Positions 1-12,504 are shown, numbered from the stretch's first letter. The stretch is DNA of 64,000 nt from Rhizoclosmatium globosum (GCA_002104985.1 MCGO01000017.1:579511-643510); one strand, 5' to 3'. Made by a program: numbers and translations. Notes: generated by a model not told the origin, from the letters alone.

Positions 1-2630
1 GTGTCGATAGTTTAAAGCCACCGTCAATCCAATCACCATCCCACAAAACTCGAGATTCTCCTTTCTCATTTGACGTATCATTGCCGCCACTTCGCCTGTC
101 CGGAATCCCCTTGAAATCGAAAAACGCGTTCGACTTCAAACGAATGGAAAACATTCTCCATGACTAAAAGATCGATTTGATTCACAATCCCAGACTCCAA
201 ATTCTTTTGCTTGATTGAAAAGAACCCGAAAATTTTTGCGAGAACACTCGGTTTGTTTTTTTGGTTCAGGTATTCGAAGTATTGCGGAGCAAAGTCCAGT
301 AAATGATCTTTCTCGACAATGCTCCAGTTGGAAGCAAGCTGCTTGACAACAAATCGATCATCTTGTTGAGCAGTCCTTAATATTATTACATTTGCTTGTC
401 AAGTACTCACCCTGAGTCTTGAAAAATGCTGCCTTAGTTTTACCGCCAGATGCATTCCAGCTCGAACATCTTGCGAGTGATTCCACAAACCCAGATTCAA
501 TATCGCATCTTCGCCGAAGAGATTCAAATTCTGCAGCATAATATATTTTGCACGTGAAAACCATCTTATCTTCAGCAAACTCTATTTTCAAGTTTGATCA
601 GAACACTAAATGTCAAAAAAGTAGACACTTACTAAGCCTGATATGCTTCGGCGAATCTGTTGCGGTTTGTGCGAGAAAACGGAGCACTCCATTATGAAAT
701 CGGCAGCATCAATTGCGGGAGAACCAACTCCAAGCTGGAGAGCTTTTGAAGCAGTGTCCACAATACCCCCTGAGATCGTGAAAATTGCGGCTGATAAATT
801 GATTATTGGCGATGAAGACTTGGTGGATTCGGTGACGTCTGTGCCCCAGTTAGAGTTGTCAGTTTCGCCTTGAACTCTTCGCAACTAACGCAACAAATTC
901 AGCTCCTAAAAACATGATATATAAATATACCTCAGCGCATAAGCAAGTATTGAAGTAGGCTCAGTTTCGCGTACAATCACAGCGGACTTTGGATAAATAC
1001 GACAAGTAGATGATTGACAGTATTCGGTAATTGCCATGGAATCCGGTCCTTCATTCCTCCAAATTGCGCTTTCTGGAAAGCTTCAATAGCTTTCACGAGG
1101 TTTGCACTGGTTTCCTTGAACTTTCTCCTCACATCGTTCACCCACCAAGGCCACCGCTCATCGCATTGATCCAAAAGTGCCATGAGCTCTATCTCGGCTG
1201 AGGCAGTTTCCGTCATAAAAGCTGTAATTTGATTCTTTGCAGCAATTGTTTGTTCAGACTCTTGAATATCAGGAAAGCTCAACGAGTATGATTCCATAGC
1301 CTCAAGGCTGTTTAGTTGATGCGAAAAAGTACGATATTTCAAGACGAGTTCGTCGAATGCCGTCGTTGAATGATACTGGTAAGGATTCGAGCCTTTTTTG
1401 AGTTGTTTGGACGAGATACGTGTCTGCAAAGAAGAGGGGGCATGATTCAATGCCTCAGTGAGCATTTTACCTTGTACGATTGCCTCTTCATTTCGCGGTA
1501 GCACTTGAAGCTGAGGTAAAACAAGCGAAAACACATCAATTGCTTCAACCGAGAAAGACACGACGAATCCACCCCGCTGAAAATTCCATTGAATCAAATC
1601 GCGCTGATTATGATGAAGGCAAAGAGAATCCGGAACCAGTCTGGTGTGATAACATAGAAAGCTCAGAAATCTAATCAGAGGAAGCCTCAATGTTCAGCAG
1701 ACAGTGGTTTTGGGTTCGAGGACGCTTTGCAGAGAGTGCAAGTTGTCCACAAGGATGTACACGAATCAGAATCATTTGTAATGGTTAACGGTGACTCAGA
1801 GGATTTGACCGAAACTTCTATTCGGGAGTTGGAGTGAACGAAAATAGCTATGTGTGAACCTTTCTTGTGCTCGCATGAACTACTAGTGCATACATCATTC
1901 GAGGCGGTACAGACGAAATTATATAGTCGTCCAAAGATTTGTCCTCAGTTTGAAGTACAGGCCCAACGCAAATAGAGCCAGGATTCCAATAACTGTACGC
2001 CAAAAACTGAATGCTTTGAATGAATTTGATAGATTCTATAGAGTCCCAGATTTTGAAGTAAGGGGAATATTGCCTCCAAATTGACATGTATCGAGAATCT
2101 GAATCCGAATCGAAAGACGCCTTCCATTCGTTCAATAAATAGGCAGGGGTGACATGAGGTGAAATTGTTGGTAGACTTTCCAAACGATATGCGTTGATTC
2201 AATCAAATTGGGCTCGGATGGAGTGTCCGGCAATGGAGGAGAGTTCGGAGCAGATGCAGAAGAATCCCGCCGTATCCAAGAGAGGGCTTTACTTCATTGA
2301 TAGCTTGAGAGCGTGTTTGAGTTGTTTGGTTGGCTTCTTGTTATCGTTTGCCGATTGTGCCAGCCTCTCCTCAGTACGGTCCTCCAATGCGACACCCAAG
2401 TCGGTCAACAGAGCTTCTTCTTGTTGCAGTGAATGGAAGATGAGGCGGCATTGGTTGATGATATCCGATCCAACTTGGTCTGTCCCCTTTGATTCTGTTT
2501 CCGTGAAGTAATAAGGCCACTTCAACAGATGCTCTCTATCTTGAAGCGATATTGAACTCGAAGTGTCTGAGTTAAGGACATGCTGCACTAGCAGGTCAAG
2601 GTGGCGGCTTGAACGGCTGCTGAGTGGCAT
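1..2630 (-). CDS. FAB1: Fab1/PIKfyve-type phosphatidylinositol-3-phosphate 5-kinase, C-terminus off window
   Basis: Makes PtdIns(3,5)P2 from PtdIns3P on endosome/vacuole membranes. The minus-strand exon at 358-591 reads CKIYYAAEFESLRRRC, then ESLARCSSWNASGGKTKAAF, then after a clean GT-AG intron DDRFVVKQLASNWS. These are the entry and glycine-rich/lysine blocks of the Fab1 kinase core. Further on (about 130-300) come FAPQYFEYL, KIFGFFSIKQKN and DLLVMENVFHS. Upstream exons (977-1690, 1848-2183, 2289-2630) carry the linker, including IQFLAYSYWNPGSICVGP, resembling the CCR region. No FYVE zinc finger is visible between the first Met at 2630 and the next gene, so this may be a short form or the start may be missed. 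Frames switch near 2195 and 2285, most simply single-base errors. The kinase catalytic and activation loops lie left of the window. Confidence 0.85.
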
Positions 2631-2822
2631 TAAATTAGGAAGACAAGAAGAATAAGAAAAAGAATGAAAAGAGGTTTCTGGTTTATCACATCAAAGAGGT
2701 TTCATGAATAAGAATGAGGTCATCAGGATAGAACAGAAATACAGTAAGAGAATACGAGGCACAAACAACCTCCCAAGCAACCAACACTACAACACAACGC
2801 TAGGTAACACAGGCACAGAATG

Positions 2823-4300
2823 TCATCGGCCAGTACCATGCAACACCATCAACTTTCTCTCTCTAAACCCTTTTGGTTCAGCAACGCAAACAACCAATCC
2901 CTTGGGCACACCAACTGGATCCAACACAAACCCATTCAACGCCTCCATCGCAACACGAGCTTCCTCCTCATCACGAAAACTCACAAACCCAAACCCTTTG
3001 CTAACCCAATTCACCTCATCCATCATAACTTTCGCCGACACAATTGTTCCATATTCTGAAAAGAGCGCATACAGGTCCTGCGTATCGAAAATCGGATCAA
3101 TCGGCAAGTTCTTGACGTACAAGTTGCGTGGGTCTAATAGTGGTGCTGCTGCTGCTGAATACGATCCGTTCGAGGAATAAGAGTCACGGTGTGACGCGGC
3201 AGGGGTATTATTCAAGTCTGACTCGTAACTGGATGCAAGTACCGCGTGGGCAGGACTGATTGATTTCAAATCATCGAGTGTGATTGTCATGGATTCGTCC
3301 CATGTGTGTTCGGCGGGTTGTTTGGGGTCGTTCACAATCAGGGATGCATTCACAGTTGCGCGAGAGTGCCAGCCGGTTGTGGGAAGGATTGTAATTGTAC
3401 GTGGAGAGGTTGGAAGTGGGGAGGAATTGGTGCGGTCAGAATAAGGGTCGGTTCGCATCATCCAGTGAGCACGGTTTGGTGATGGATATGAACCATATGG
3501 AGTTGTTGGTTCTTCAGTGAGTGGTTGCTCCGTCCAACCGGCGCTGACGGCGAGACTGATACCGCCTTCAAGCCCAGAAGGCATGCGTTGCTGTTGCTGT
3601 TGCATTTGACTATAATTGGACATTGCACTCGATGATCGCATGGATGGATAAATGTGATTTGAGTTCTTGGGGAATTGCCAATTGAAAGTGCTAGTTTGTA
3701 ATATGAGTACAGCTGCTAGTAAACGGATTATGAGAGTACTTACAGAGCACTTCCTCGCAAAACGAATCCATTCATCTCAGCGATACAGTGCTCAGCAGCC
3801 AATTGCTCTTCAAACTGCAAGAGAGCATACGATTCCAATCCACCACGATCCATCATGACTTTACAAAAGATGATTCGCCCAAATGCTCTAACAGCGTCAT
3901 ACAACTCCAACGAAGTAACTTGAAGAGGAATGCGCTTCACAACAATCGTCTTGGATCCAGATGTGTTGGAGAAGTTCATGTTGGGATCTTTGAAGGTCAG
4001 ATGTACTTTGGAGCCCAAGAATGCAGAGCCATTGACAGTTGCAAAGAAGCGTTCAGCTGATATAAAAGGTTTGTTAAGGGTTTAAGGTAGTCAATTTAAG
4101 GGGCACCCATCCTGCTCACCATCTGGGATGTATCTGAATACTACTTTGACCCGAGGAGCTTGTGTCACTGGGTCCTTGTCAATAATGACTTTGGCTTCAA
4201 TCTGGTTGTCTGCCATTACATTGACTATGTCCAGCTCTGTAATGTTGGGTGGCAGACCGTTGATGAACAAAGTGGGAAAGGCATCCAACGGGTCAGCCAT
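2823..4300 (-). CDS. RNA-binding protein with three RRM domains
   Basis: Three exons: 4300-4120, 4056-3744 and 3690-2823, joined by GT-AG introns of 63 and 53 bp that keep the frame. RRM1 is divergent (TLFINGLPPNITELDIVNVM). RRM2 follows (KTIVVKRIPLQVTSLELYD ... GLESYALLQFEEQLAAEHC). A long Ser/Pro/Gln-rich linker with a polyglutamine run leads to RRM3 (RNLYVKNLPIDPIFDTQDLY ... SKGFGFVSFRDEEEARVAM). RNP1 and RNP2 are clear in RRM3 and weaker in the first two. The layout is that of fungal post-transcriptional regulators with a C-terminal canonical RRM, but I cannot assign an orthologue. The start was placed at MADPLD because the upstream in-frame stretch looks like untranslated leader. Confidence 0.8.
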
Positions 4301-4472
4301 AGTGGTTATGAGGTACGTGGAGTGAGTGTGGAAGGTGGTAGAAAAGAGTGACTGATGAGGTGTGCTTGGCTTGGAGAGGTTGGAACTCTCTTTGAGCAAA
4401 CAGCACTCGTTTTGGATTCAAAAAAGAAGATCACAAGCATTTTATTCCAGCTATACTCCAGCTATAGATATT

Positions 4473-6710
4473 CTACACAGTGCTTTGCAAAGCTGCCAGT
4501 AAAGGTTCCAAGTACTGATCGATTTGATCCATCGGAACCTGACACGAGAATGCAATAATCTTCCGCATCTTACTCACAGACTCTGAAAAGTCTCCATGTC
4601 CATGCACTCTTAATGCCGTCTTTTGGAGCCCTAACCGTCTCCCTTCTTCTTCAAGTTCATCAAACCTCGCTTGCAGGCGTTCAATTTCTTGCTCCAAATT
4701 TCCAAGAGGATTCGTATTATCAGCGTCTCGCATCAGCGCGTCTGTCTCTCCCAGTTCAGAAACAGCAGCAGATCCTGCATTCTCTTTGATAGGAACTTGC
4801 TGCTCTAGCTTGATTGGAGCAGCAAGTTCCGCCTCAATACTCTTTTGAATCATTCCAATACGATGTGCGGTCTCGCTCAATTTCACATTCTGTCCTCTCA
4901 AGCCCTTGTTCTTTTTCCGCAACTCTGCAACTTTGTCCATCAGGCCTGAGACATGATCTTCGGCTTCAATCAACGCCAACTCCTGAGAGTGAAGAGCTTT
5001 TGCATACACTGTTGAAAGTTCATTCATTAAGGTAAGACTGGTTGTTTGGATTTCTTGCGATTTAGCGACAAATTCAGGGTTGCCCAAGAAAGGCGTTGTG
5101 TCGTCAGTGTGTGGTTTAGGAGGCTCAACAGCGGTCGCAGGGATCGGAATAGGGGAAACCAAGTCAATGTCCATTGCTTTTCTTTTGCTGCGATGGCATC
5201 AGCTTTCTTCGCAGCTGTACCAAAAGGTGAGTATTTTTTAGTTTCGTAACGGCATGAACAATACCTTCAAATGACACAGGGTCGGTATATCAGAAGCACC
5301 CATTGAAATCAGCAAATCTGCAATGGGTCCGGCACCAGGAATACAACGACGAGCAAGACTGAGTGCCGTGTCACCATTCCAGTCCTTTTCATTCAAAAAC
5401 GAAACACTGGAAGATTCAAGTTTCAAGGAAGAAGACGAAGAAGTGGTAGAAGCGGATGAGGATATGCACCCTCTTGTGCTGGATGCAATAGCCCAAAGAC
5501 ATCCTTGATGCAGGACAAGTAATATACACAGGCTTCAATTGAGATGGACGATGCAATGACCGATGCAACAGCATGATGGAAAAGAGTCTGGTTGTGTGCA
5601 TCTTTCAGGTGCAGCAAGTCCTTTGTGGTAGAAGGGAAAGAATGAGATGACTTGCGGATGTGGTTGTTTGGAAGATGGAGGGCGCGCATTAGAGCAGTTT
5701 CTTGAGCATAGTTTACACTTGTGAGAGGGTTATCCTTGTGGGTTGCAGCAAAGGCCAAGATCTCTTGCAGAGTGTCAGTATGTCCTAGTGAGGCAGCCCA
5801 GTGCACTGCCGTGTTACCCTTCACATCAAGAGGAGTGGCCAGCGACAGATAGTCTGGCCAAGACTTCTTTGTAGCAGTAGTAGTTTGAGGAGTCGAAGAG
5901 ATGAAGAGGGAGAGAATGCCTTTGACTTGTCGCTCTAGTTGCATCTGGGCGAACAAAAAGAAGTGGTTTTGAAGGCGCGGCAAAGACCTCGTCTTCCGAG
6001 TCGTCCGTGCGCTGTTTCTTTGCGGGCACTTGGTTTCCGCCGTCGTCCGTGGCCTTTCTGCGTCCGCGTCGTCCCGGCTGCCCAACCGGTGTCGATGTTC
6101 CGCTTCCGGGATTGTCTGTTGTTTGGTGCAGAGAAAGAGGTGGTTTAGTGGTGGTAACAGAGTGAAGGTCGAAGAACAGACCGCCTTCTTTTGCACTGAG
6201 ATCACGGAGGCTGCTGCTGAGTTGGCTGGCGGGACATAGTCTACGAGCTGCTGCACAATCTTCTCAACCCCGTAGTCCTTAGCCAGCTGCAGTGCGTGTA
6301 CAACCGGCATCCTGGTACCAGCATTAGCCTCATTGTCCTGCAAAGTGATGTTGCGTGTTGTTGTTGCATTGAAGGCAAAAGAGATTTTTCGAGAAACCCT
6401 CTCTTACACACAACCAACCACAATCCAACACACAAAAAAGAAGTCTTTTAACTCACCATGTGCCTTGAAACTTTCCAGCCCCGCCCTGCACTTTCTCAAC
6501 AGGCCACCCCTCTCCGATGCATTTAACGTCCAATATGCGTGCACGTTTCGCTCGTTCAGTAACTCCTCCGATAGTCAGGATTTGCGTGCCATTGATGGCC
6601 AAATACCCAGATCGACGCAAAACTGACATGCCCTTGTATATCAACTCAATCACGGGCGTATTGGAGTAGGTGCTTGTCTTGATTGTTACTTCAGCATCTT
6701 TAGCAGTCAT
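4473..6710 (-). CDS. APSES/KilA-N plus ankyrin transcription factor, Mbp1/Swi4 (MBF/SBF) type
   Basis: G1/S cell-cycle transcription factor of the Mbp1/Swi4/Res family, nuclear, expected to bind MCB/SCB-like sites as a heterodimer. Exon 1 (6710-6457) encodes the DNA-binding core: VIELIYKGMSVLRR, YLAINGTQILTIGG, ERAKRARILDV and EKVQGGAGKFQGTW. The last Trp codon is split by a 145-bp intron (6456-6312), and exon 2 resumes MPVVHALQLAKDYGVEKIV, completing the domain. A basic segment PAKKQRTDDSEDE looks like a nuclear signal. Ankyrin-like repeats follow (GNTAVHWAASLGHTDTLQEI, QTLFHHAVA, WNGDTALSLARRC). The 3' part (5174-4473) is coiled coil ending VSKMRKIIAFSCQVPMDQID, typical of the Swi6/Res C-terminal dimerisation region. 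Several frame switches in the middle are probably a mix of introns and indels. It is divergent from HAP2. Confidence 0.85.
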
Positions 6711-7308
6711 TTTTTGTGAAGTTTCTTTCTTCTGCTTTTTTTAAAGGTCATTAATGTGATATTAGACTGTCCCAAATCGCAGACATTTATCTTCGTATTT
6801 CCACTGTATTTGTTTTCAACCATAATAACTTGTCGGCTTTTGGTGTGATGGGACTGCTTGGGTATCATTTCACCTCACTTCTTCACTAGAAAACTAAATA
6901 TAAACACCCTCCTTGCTAAGACTGCCTTTATTTCCTTCACAATTTCCATCGGCTGTTTCACCTTCCGTTTTTGGCATTGGGTTGGTTTTTTCTTTGTGCT
7001 CTTCGTTTTCCTATTGGCTCGCTGCTCCACCCAATCACAACCTCTCCTACTCTTTTGGCTTATCCGTGCTTGTGTGAGTAACCAGTCTTTTCACCCCTCT
7101 TTCGTCACCCCATCATCATCAACTGTCAGAGGGGATGTACGGGAATTGGCGCCTTAATCGCCAGCCTCTTCTCGTTTGCTTCCCTTTTACCACTCCTTTG
7201 TTGGTTTCTGTCAGGCTTTTCCAGCCGCCTTCTTTCGCTTCACTAACCTTCTTCTCAACTACAAGCTTCGTTCCGATCAGCCTATAACTTGTCTTTGATC
7301 GATCAAGC
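6711..7308. promoter_or_regulatory. Bidirectional promoter between the Mbp1-like gene and HAP2, with CCAAT boxes
   Basis: This 598-bp intergenic block separates two divergent transcription-factor genes. It is pyrimidine-rich on the plus strand near HAP2. Two CCAAT pentamers lie 14 bp apart: ATTGG at 7013-7017 and CCAAT(CA) at 7031-7035, about 280 bp upstream of the HAP2 start codon. HAP2 is the DNA-contacting subunit of the CCAAT-binding complex, so autoregulation is possible but not shown. I see no MluI-type ACGCGT cell-cycle box. Confidence 0.4.
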
Positions 7309-8198
7309 ATGAACTTCCAACAGCAACTTGATATTCAGACTGATTCTGAGTCTGCCGCAGCGGCTGCATACCTGGCGATGGGATTGCCCGGTTCTTCTCC
7401 ACAAGGTATAGTTTTTCTGATTAGGAGGTTCGGAGGAGTGGGGAGGAGTGTTTGTCCATTGTCCATTGTGTTCGATTGGTTGAAACTGTATTCCCCAACA
7501 GATTACCATCGCCGGTACCAACAACATGATCATAATTCATCCCCGTCTAATAATCCATCGGCACAACAACATCAGCAACAGCATCATCATCAGCAACAGC
7601 AACATCAGCAACAGTTTCAGCAGCAACAATCTCAGCCTCCATTGTTGTTGCTCCAACAGCACCTCCCCCCACAGTTCCAGCCCCAACCGCCCGCATTACA
7701 ACACCATCACAATAACCAACAGCATTTTCAACAATCGTCTCACCCACCTCACTCTACTGCTCATCCAACTCACCAACAACTCCACCACTCTCAACACCAA
7801 CAACAAAACCAACAACCACAAGAAGAACACCCATCTAACGTGAACGTGAAACAATACCACAGAATTCTAAAACGCAGAGAAGCACGCGCAGCCTGATGGC
7901 CAAAATCAAGCCAGGCCTTGTTGGAAAGCAAACAACGCCATACGCACACGAGAGCCGACACAAGCACGCCATGAGACGACCGAGAGGACCTGGAGGGCGG
8001 TTCTTGAGTGCAGCTGAGTTGGCGGCGTTGAAAGAGGTGGAAGCAAGTGGAAGTGGTGGGGGTGTGATGGAAGCGATTGCAATGGTTGCTTGCTGCTGCT
8101 GCGGCTGCTGCTACTGCGGGAGCGGGGGGAGGGAGGAAGGGAATGGACAGTTGTCGCGGGGTGCGAGTAGTTTTGGTTTTGTGGTGTTCTCTACATAA
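7309..8198 (+). CDS. HAP2: HAP2 / NF-YA, CCAAT-binding complex subunit A
   Basis: Sequence-specific subunit of the heterotrimeric CCAAT-binding factor. Exon 1 (MNFQQQLDIQTDSES...) ends at about 7405. A short intron (about 7406-7501) is followed by a His/Gln-rich stretch of roughly 110 residues, typical of NF-YA activation regions. The conserved core has the subunit-interaction helix VNVKQYHRILKRREARA, a linker, then the DNA-binding block YAHESRHKHAMRRPRGPGG, which matches the family nearly residue for residue. Between them, at about 7885-7897, the frame shifts by one base through a TGA. Because both flanks are strictly conserved, this is almost surely a sequencing indel. The last 40 residues after MEAIAMVA run through a GC-rich low-complexity tract and may also be out of frame. 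Confidence 0.9.
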
Positions 8199-8251
8199 TT
8201 TAAAGATTAATAAGTTACTGCTTTCTTTTTGTCTTAAACACACACACCCAA

Positions 8252-11012
8252 GATGACAGTTGGATCTTCGTGGCTCACTGCGCTTCCAAGTCTTGCGCCA
8301 ACACTGTTTCCAGCAAGCACGCCAGTGCCAGTACTTCACTCGTAGTTGTTCGCGGAACAACGACTGGCGACAGCGACTGTATTTCAGTGACGGCATCAAC
8401 GAGCGGGTCCGTCGTGCGTCTGTTGAACCTTGCGCGTGTGAAGAAATCGGCGGAGAATTCGAAGGCCGCGATTCAGGTGTGTTGTTTGGTGTTTCTTGGG
8501 TCTGCGTTGCTGACTGTGGTTGGTGCCTTGGAAAGGAACTCTCGCCTGGCGTTCCCTTCGAAGTTAAGTCGCTGGCTCTTAGCTCTAATGGGAAGCTGCT
8601 GGCACTGGCGGGTGAATTTCACGTGGCAGTTATGGTCCTGCCACCTTCGCTCAAGTACTCTGCTGCTTTGAAGACCTCGGAGACTTTACAAACTGTCAGA
8701 GAAGTCAAGTACGCTTTCTCTTTCTTGCTTGAGCTTATTATTAATAACTCAGCCCAGATTGCACACTATTGGTGACGTGTATCATTCGCAGAACAGCTCT
8801 CCAATTGCAAAGGTTGCATGGCACCCTCTCAGTGAAAAGCCATTGTCATCTCGTTGTTCTCACTGCTGATGGAATTTTGAGGTTTGAAATTGATACCGCT
8901 CAATGCGAAGGCTTACCTTGTATTTAAGAATGTACGACATGTCATCAGACCCAAGCGAACCAGAACAAGTCGCCTACTTTTCTGATCAGAGTGAATACGC
9001 TCCGTACAAATCGCCATCGTCTACTAACCCAAGTCCCGTTAAACGCACCAACTCGAAAGGTGTGTTTGGAATTGACTTGGATGAACGTGAAGCTGTATCG
9101 TTTGCGTTTGGACACTCTCCTCTCTCGCGGTCCTCCTCAGTTTCGCCAAATTCAGAAACCTTTCAAGGATGGACGCCATTCACTGTTTATGGATTAATGA
9201 AAAGTGGCCACATTTACGTTGTCTGCCCCTTTATTCCTTTCAAAAGGTGAGGAAAAGAGTCTATTTATTCTACGTTCCATGTATTCACTCACATTTGTCA
9301 AAAAATCAGCGTCTGGAGTTATACATATCTCACTCTCCTCAAATCTTTCAACGAAAGTGAATGGAAATCAACAAAATCTGGCAAGAACAAAGTATTCCTC
9401 GAGAAACAGTTTTATTGGCGTAACCGATGGCTTTGATGAAGCAATTGACAGCGCAAATGCTGGAATGCAGGAACAGTTACCCTCAGATGTGATTGGGTTC
9501 TCAGTGTCTCGGAATTTGCAGGCAAAACTGGTACCAACACGTCAAGGACCAGTTTCATTGGTACCCGAAGATGGAAGTGGTGCTGGAGACGATGACTTTG
9601 CCGGTAGATTTGTTTTCATTGGAGACTGAAGCAACCAGTGTGTTTGTTGCTGCCTTTGAAAGCGGTACCTTGAATGTGTGTATCGAAGTTGGTAAAGTGT
9701 GTGCAAAATGGAATCTTCCCGAAGAGGTTAGTTAAACATTGACTATATGGGAAAATCCTGCTGAAAAGTTTGGAATAGGATCTTGAAGGAAGTGCACCAA
9801 CCTTCCTATTGTATGAACGAATTCAACTTGTGTATCCAACTGATGAAGCCAACACTGGAATCAAGATTCACACTGACCCCAATCATTCAGATGCTTTCTT
9901 TGTTTCTCATTCTAAGGGAGCTCATTTGGTTTCTTTACGACCGTGGTTGCCCAAACTCAACCAAGAAGGAGGACCTAAGGAGCTATTTAACAGCGAAACA
10001 CACATTTCAAGTGATGTGCAGTGTTTGGTGGACCTTGATTTCAGGTAATTCCATATGAATACTCTTGGCCAACTGACAATCTTCATTTACAGCCCCAAAG
10101 ATAAAATCTCTTCGTTTACAGTTATTGGCGATATTCTTCTGGGATACTCGTTCCTTGTGACTACTTCCTCAAACCAGTTGCTTGCCCATCCATTATTCAT
10201 CCGACCAAGCTATCCTCTCCAACAAACCAGTGTCCTCAACAACCCCGCTTCCAAAATCCACCATCAATATTGTCCCATATGCACCAAAGATCAAAGCACC
10301 CTTTGAAACCCCAGCAATCCTCAACAAACAGCAACCACTCATTGTCTCTCAAAAGGACACTGCAGAGCCGATTGACGACGACGCCCTCTTGAAAACTATG
10401 GCCCAAAAAGTGACTGAAATTCGCACAGACATTGCAGCAATCAAAGCCGCTGGACTCACAGTCCAGCACCGCGTCGAGGATGTTCAAGAAGAAGCCATCA
10501 AACAACACAAGGCCCTTGAATCATACCAAGCCATCGTTGAAAACAATCTCACGGAGCAGTCTCGCCGTCTCGATGAACGTGTGGAGAAAACACAAAAGAA
10601 TCTAGAATCGATGCATTCTCGTGTCGATGCTGTTCTTCAATTGTTGATGGATCAGACGCAGCCTGAATTGAGTCCTGCTGAATTAGCATTTATGGAAGAG
10701 TTGAAGGAACTGGGGAGCCGAATTCGGAGTCATTTGAAACCTCGGTTAGGACAGGTTCAGCGACAGAAGGAGTTGTTGTTGAAGCAGGCGGAAACCGTCA
10801 AAGCTCAAGTTGGAAAGAGTTTCGCTCGAAGTGAGGAAGTGCTCTTGGATGCTCTGCAAGTGCAGAAGATGGATGAGGCGTTGGCTTTCGAGTTGAGTTC
10901 TTTGCAGTTTTTGCTTTCGTTTTTGACTGACCAAATATTCCTCCAATTTAGATTCAAGCTGCTTACTGAGACTTGGAAGAAAGTGGACGAAGTTCGGAAT
11001 TTGTTGAAGTAA
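8252..11012 (+). CDS. Nup82/Nup88-like nucleoporin
   Basis: Probable component of the cytoplasmic-side nuclear pore subcomplex that anchors mRNA-export factors. The N-terminal half reads as a beta-propeller with Nup88-like strands: FEVKSLALSSNGKLLALAG, AVMVLPPSLKY, then after introns LYERIQLVYPTDEANT and IHTDPNHSDAFFVSHSKGAHLVSL. The last is the His-rich strand typical of the family. The C-terminal part (10182-11012) is about 250 residues of predicted coiled coil (VTEIRTDIAAIKAAGLTVQH ... RLDERVEKTQKNLESMHSRV), ending KKVDEVRNLLK, as in Nup82/Nup88. About seven exons are implied. A frame change near 8320, just after the ATG at 8252, is probably an indel. The stop lies only 51 bp before the next start codon. 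Identity is by pattern rather than alignment. Confidence 0.6.
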
Positions 11013-11063
11013 TAAACGTTGTTCTACTTGTCCTTTCTTTCTTTTTTTCGTATCACAATAGAA

Positions 11064-12504
11064 TGGGGAAGGACGTTGCTAAGAAGGGAAAGACTGCGGC
11101 TCAGCCCGTTCCAGCGTCATCAAAGCAGATTGCTGATATTGCTGCAAAGGTTATAACTGTTTCTTATTTCACGGTCGTTTTAAACTGAACGTTTTGAATC
11201 AGATCGCTGAACAAACGACATTCAACCACGACTCGTCAGATGATGAAGATGATGACAACAGCGACGAAAGTGATGATGATGAAGATGAAGACGAGGGCGA
11301 GGAGGAAGGAGACTATGACGAGAAAGATGGGTGAGCTGATGTGAATGATCAGGGAAACTGACAAAGGATTTAACCCTTGCAAGAAATAGAGACGATGAAG
11401 ATGAGGATGACCAAGAGGAATCAAATGATGAGGACGATGAAGATGTAAATGAGTGGTTAGTTTGAACCAAAACCTGACACAACCCTTAGAATGAAGAAGA
11501 AGCTGAGAAAACTACAAAGAAGCGTTCAGCAGAAAGTGAAAACGCGTCATCTTCGAAAAAGGCGAAGGTGGAGAACGATGATACAACAAGTATGTTAACA
11601 ACTTGGAATTAATGCCGTGAAACTAACGAAAATACCTCCCTATTCATTTCTCGTTCCAAGTTTTCGTCGGAAATTTGTCTTGGGGAACCGATGAAAAGAG
11701 CCTCACAAAAGTCTTTTCAGAGGCTGGAAAAGTCCTTGGTGTCCGTCTCATCAGTGGCCCCGACGGAAAGAAAAAGGGCTTCGGATACATTGAATTCGAT
11801 ACCAACGCAGCTGCCACACTAGCACTCACATTCGGAGGACGTGAAATTGACGGCCGTCACATCCGTGTCGACAGGTCAACTCCAATCCAATCCAAAAAAG
11901 GCCCTACAACAACGGAATGCGACAGTTTATTCATTGGAAACCTCAGTGCGAATGCAACTGAAAAGAGTCTCAAGGAGTTGTTTGGAAAGCACGGGAAAGT
12001 GACTGAGATTCGTATCCCTACTGATAGGGAGAGTGGAACTCCAAAAGGATTTGCGTATATTACGTTTGCGGAAAAGAAGTCGGCTCAGGCTGCGTTGGAA
12101 GCATTGCATGGACATGAGTATGAAGGGCGTAACTTGAGACTTGATATTCGACGCCGCTGAAGAATGAAGGTGTAAGCATATTTTCAAACATGGGCGTGGT
12201 GGAAGAGTGGTGCTTTTAGAGGGCGGGGTGGATCTGATCGTGGTGGACGAGGAGGTTAGTCTGAAACGCTTGTTTGTTTTTGGTAGTCTTACTTTCTGTT
12301 TTTAGGTGGTCGAGGTGGTTTTAGCTCAGAAAGAGGCGGTAGAGGTGGTCGAGGCGGAAGCCGTGGTAAGTGCCTTCTTTAGAAGAGGGTTTCTGTTTCT
12401 CTAAACGTTCGTTTCAAGGTGGTCGCGGAGGTGGTTCAGATCGTGGAGGAAGGGGACGAGGTGGTAGAGGAGGAAACCGAGGAGCTCATTCAACTTCTGA
12501 ATAA
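11064..12504 (+). CDS. Nucleolin/Gar2/Nsr1-like nucleolar protein, paralog 1
   Basis: Nucleolar protein expected to act in pre-rRNA processing. It starts MGKDVAKKGKTAAQPVP (basic), then acidic blocks of Asp/Glu/Ser split over short exons with clear GT-AG introns (after IADIAAK, after DYDEKDG, after DEDDED). A basic patch KKAKVENDD precedes RRM1 (IFVGNLSWGTDEKSLTKVF ... KKKGFGYIEFDTNAAAT) and RRM2 (SLFIGNLSANATEKSLKELF ... GTPKGFAYITFAEKKSAQ). An RGG tail is spread over three small exons to 12504. At about 12145 the frame breaks to a stop where the paralogs read LDxSTP; loss of one T would explain it, so I read on into the RGG exons. First of three tandem paralogs. Confidence 0.85.

Noticed and set aside
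7791..8399. Minus-strand 202-codon ORF opposite HAP2
   Set aside because: It is the antisense shadow of the HAP2 core and the start of the next gene; Arg/Cys/Trp-rich without domain.
11222..11482. Ser/His-rich minus-strand ORFs opposite acidic exons
   Set aside because: Complement of GAT/GAA runs gives Ser/His/Phe-rich frames; the plus strand has the RRM gene with proper introns.
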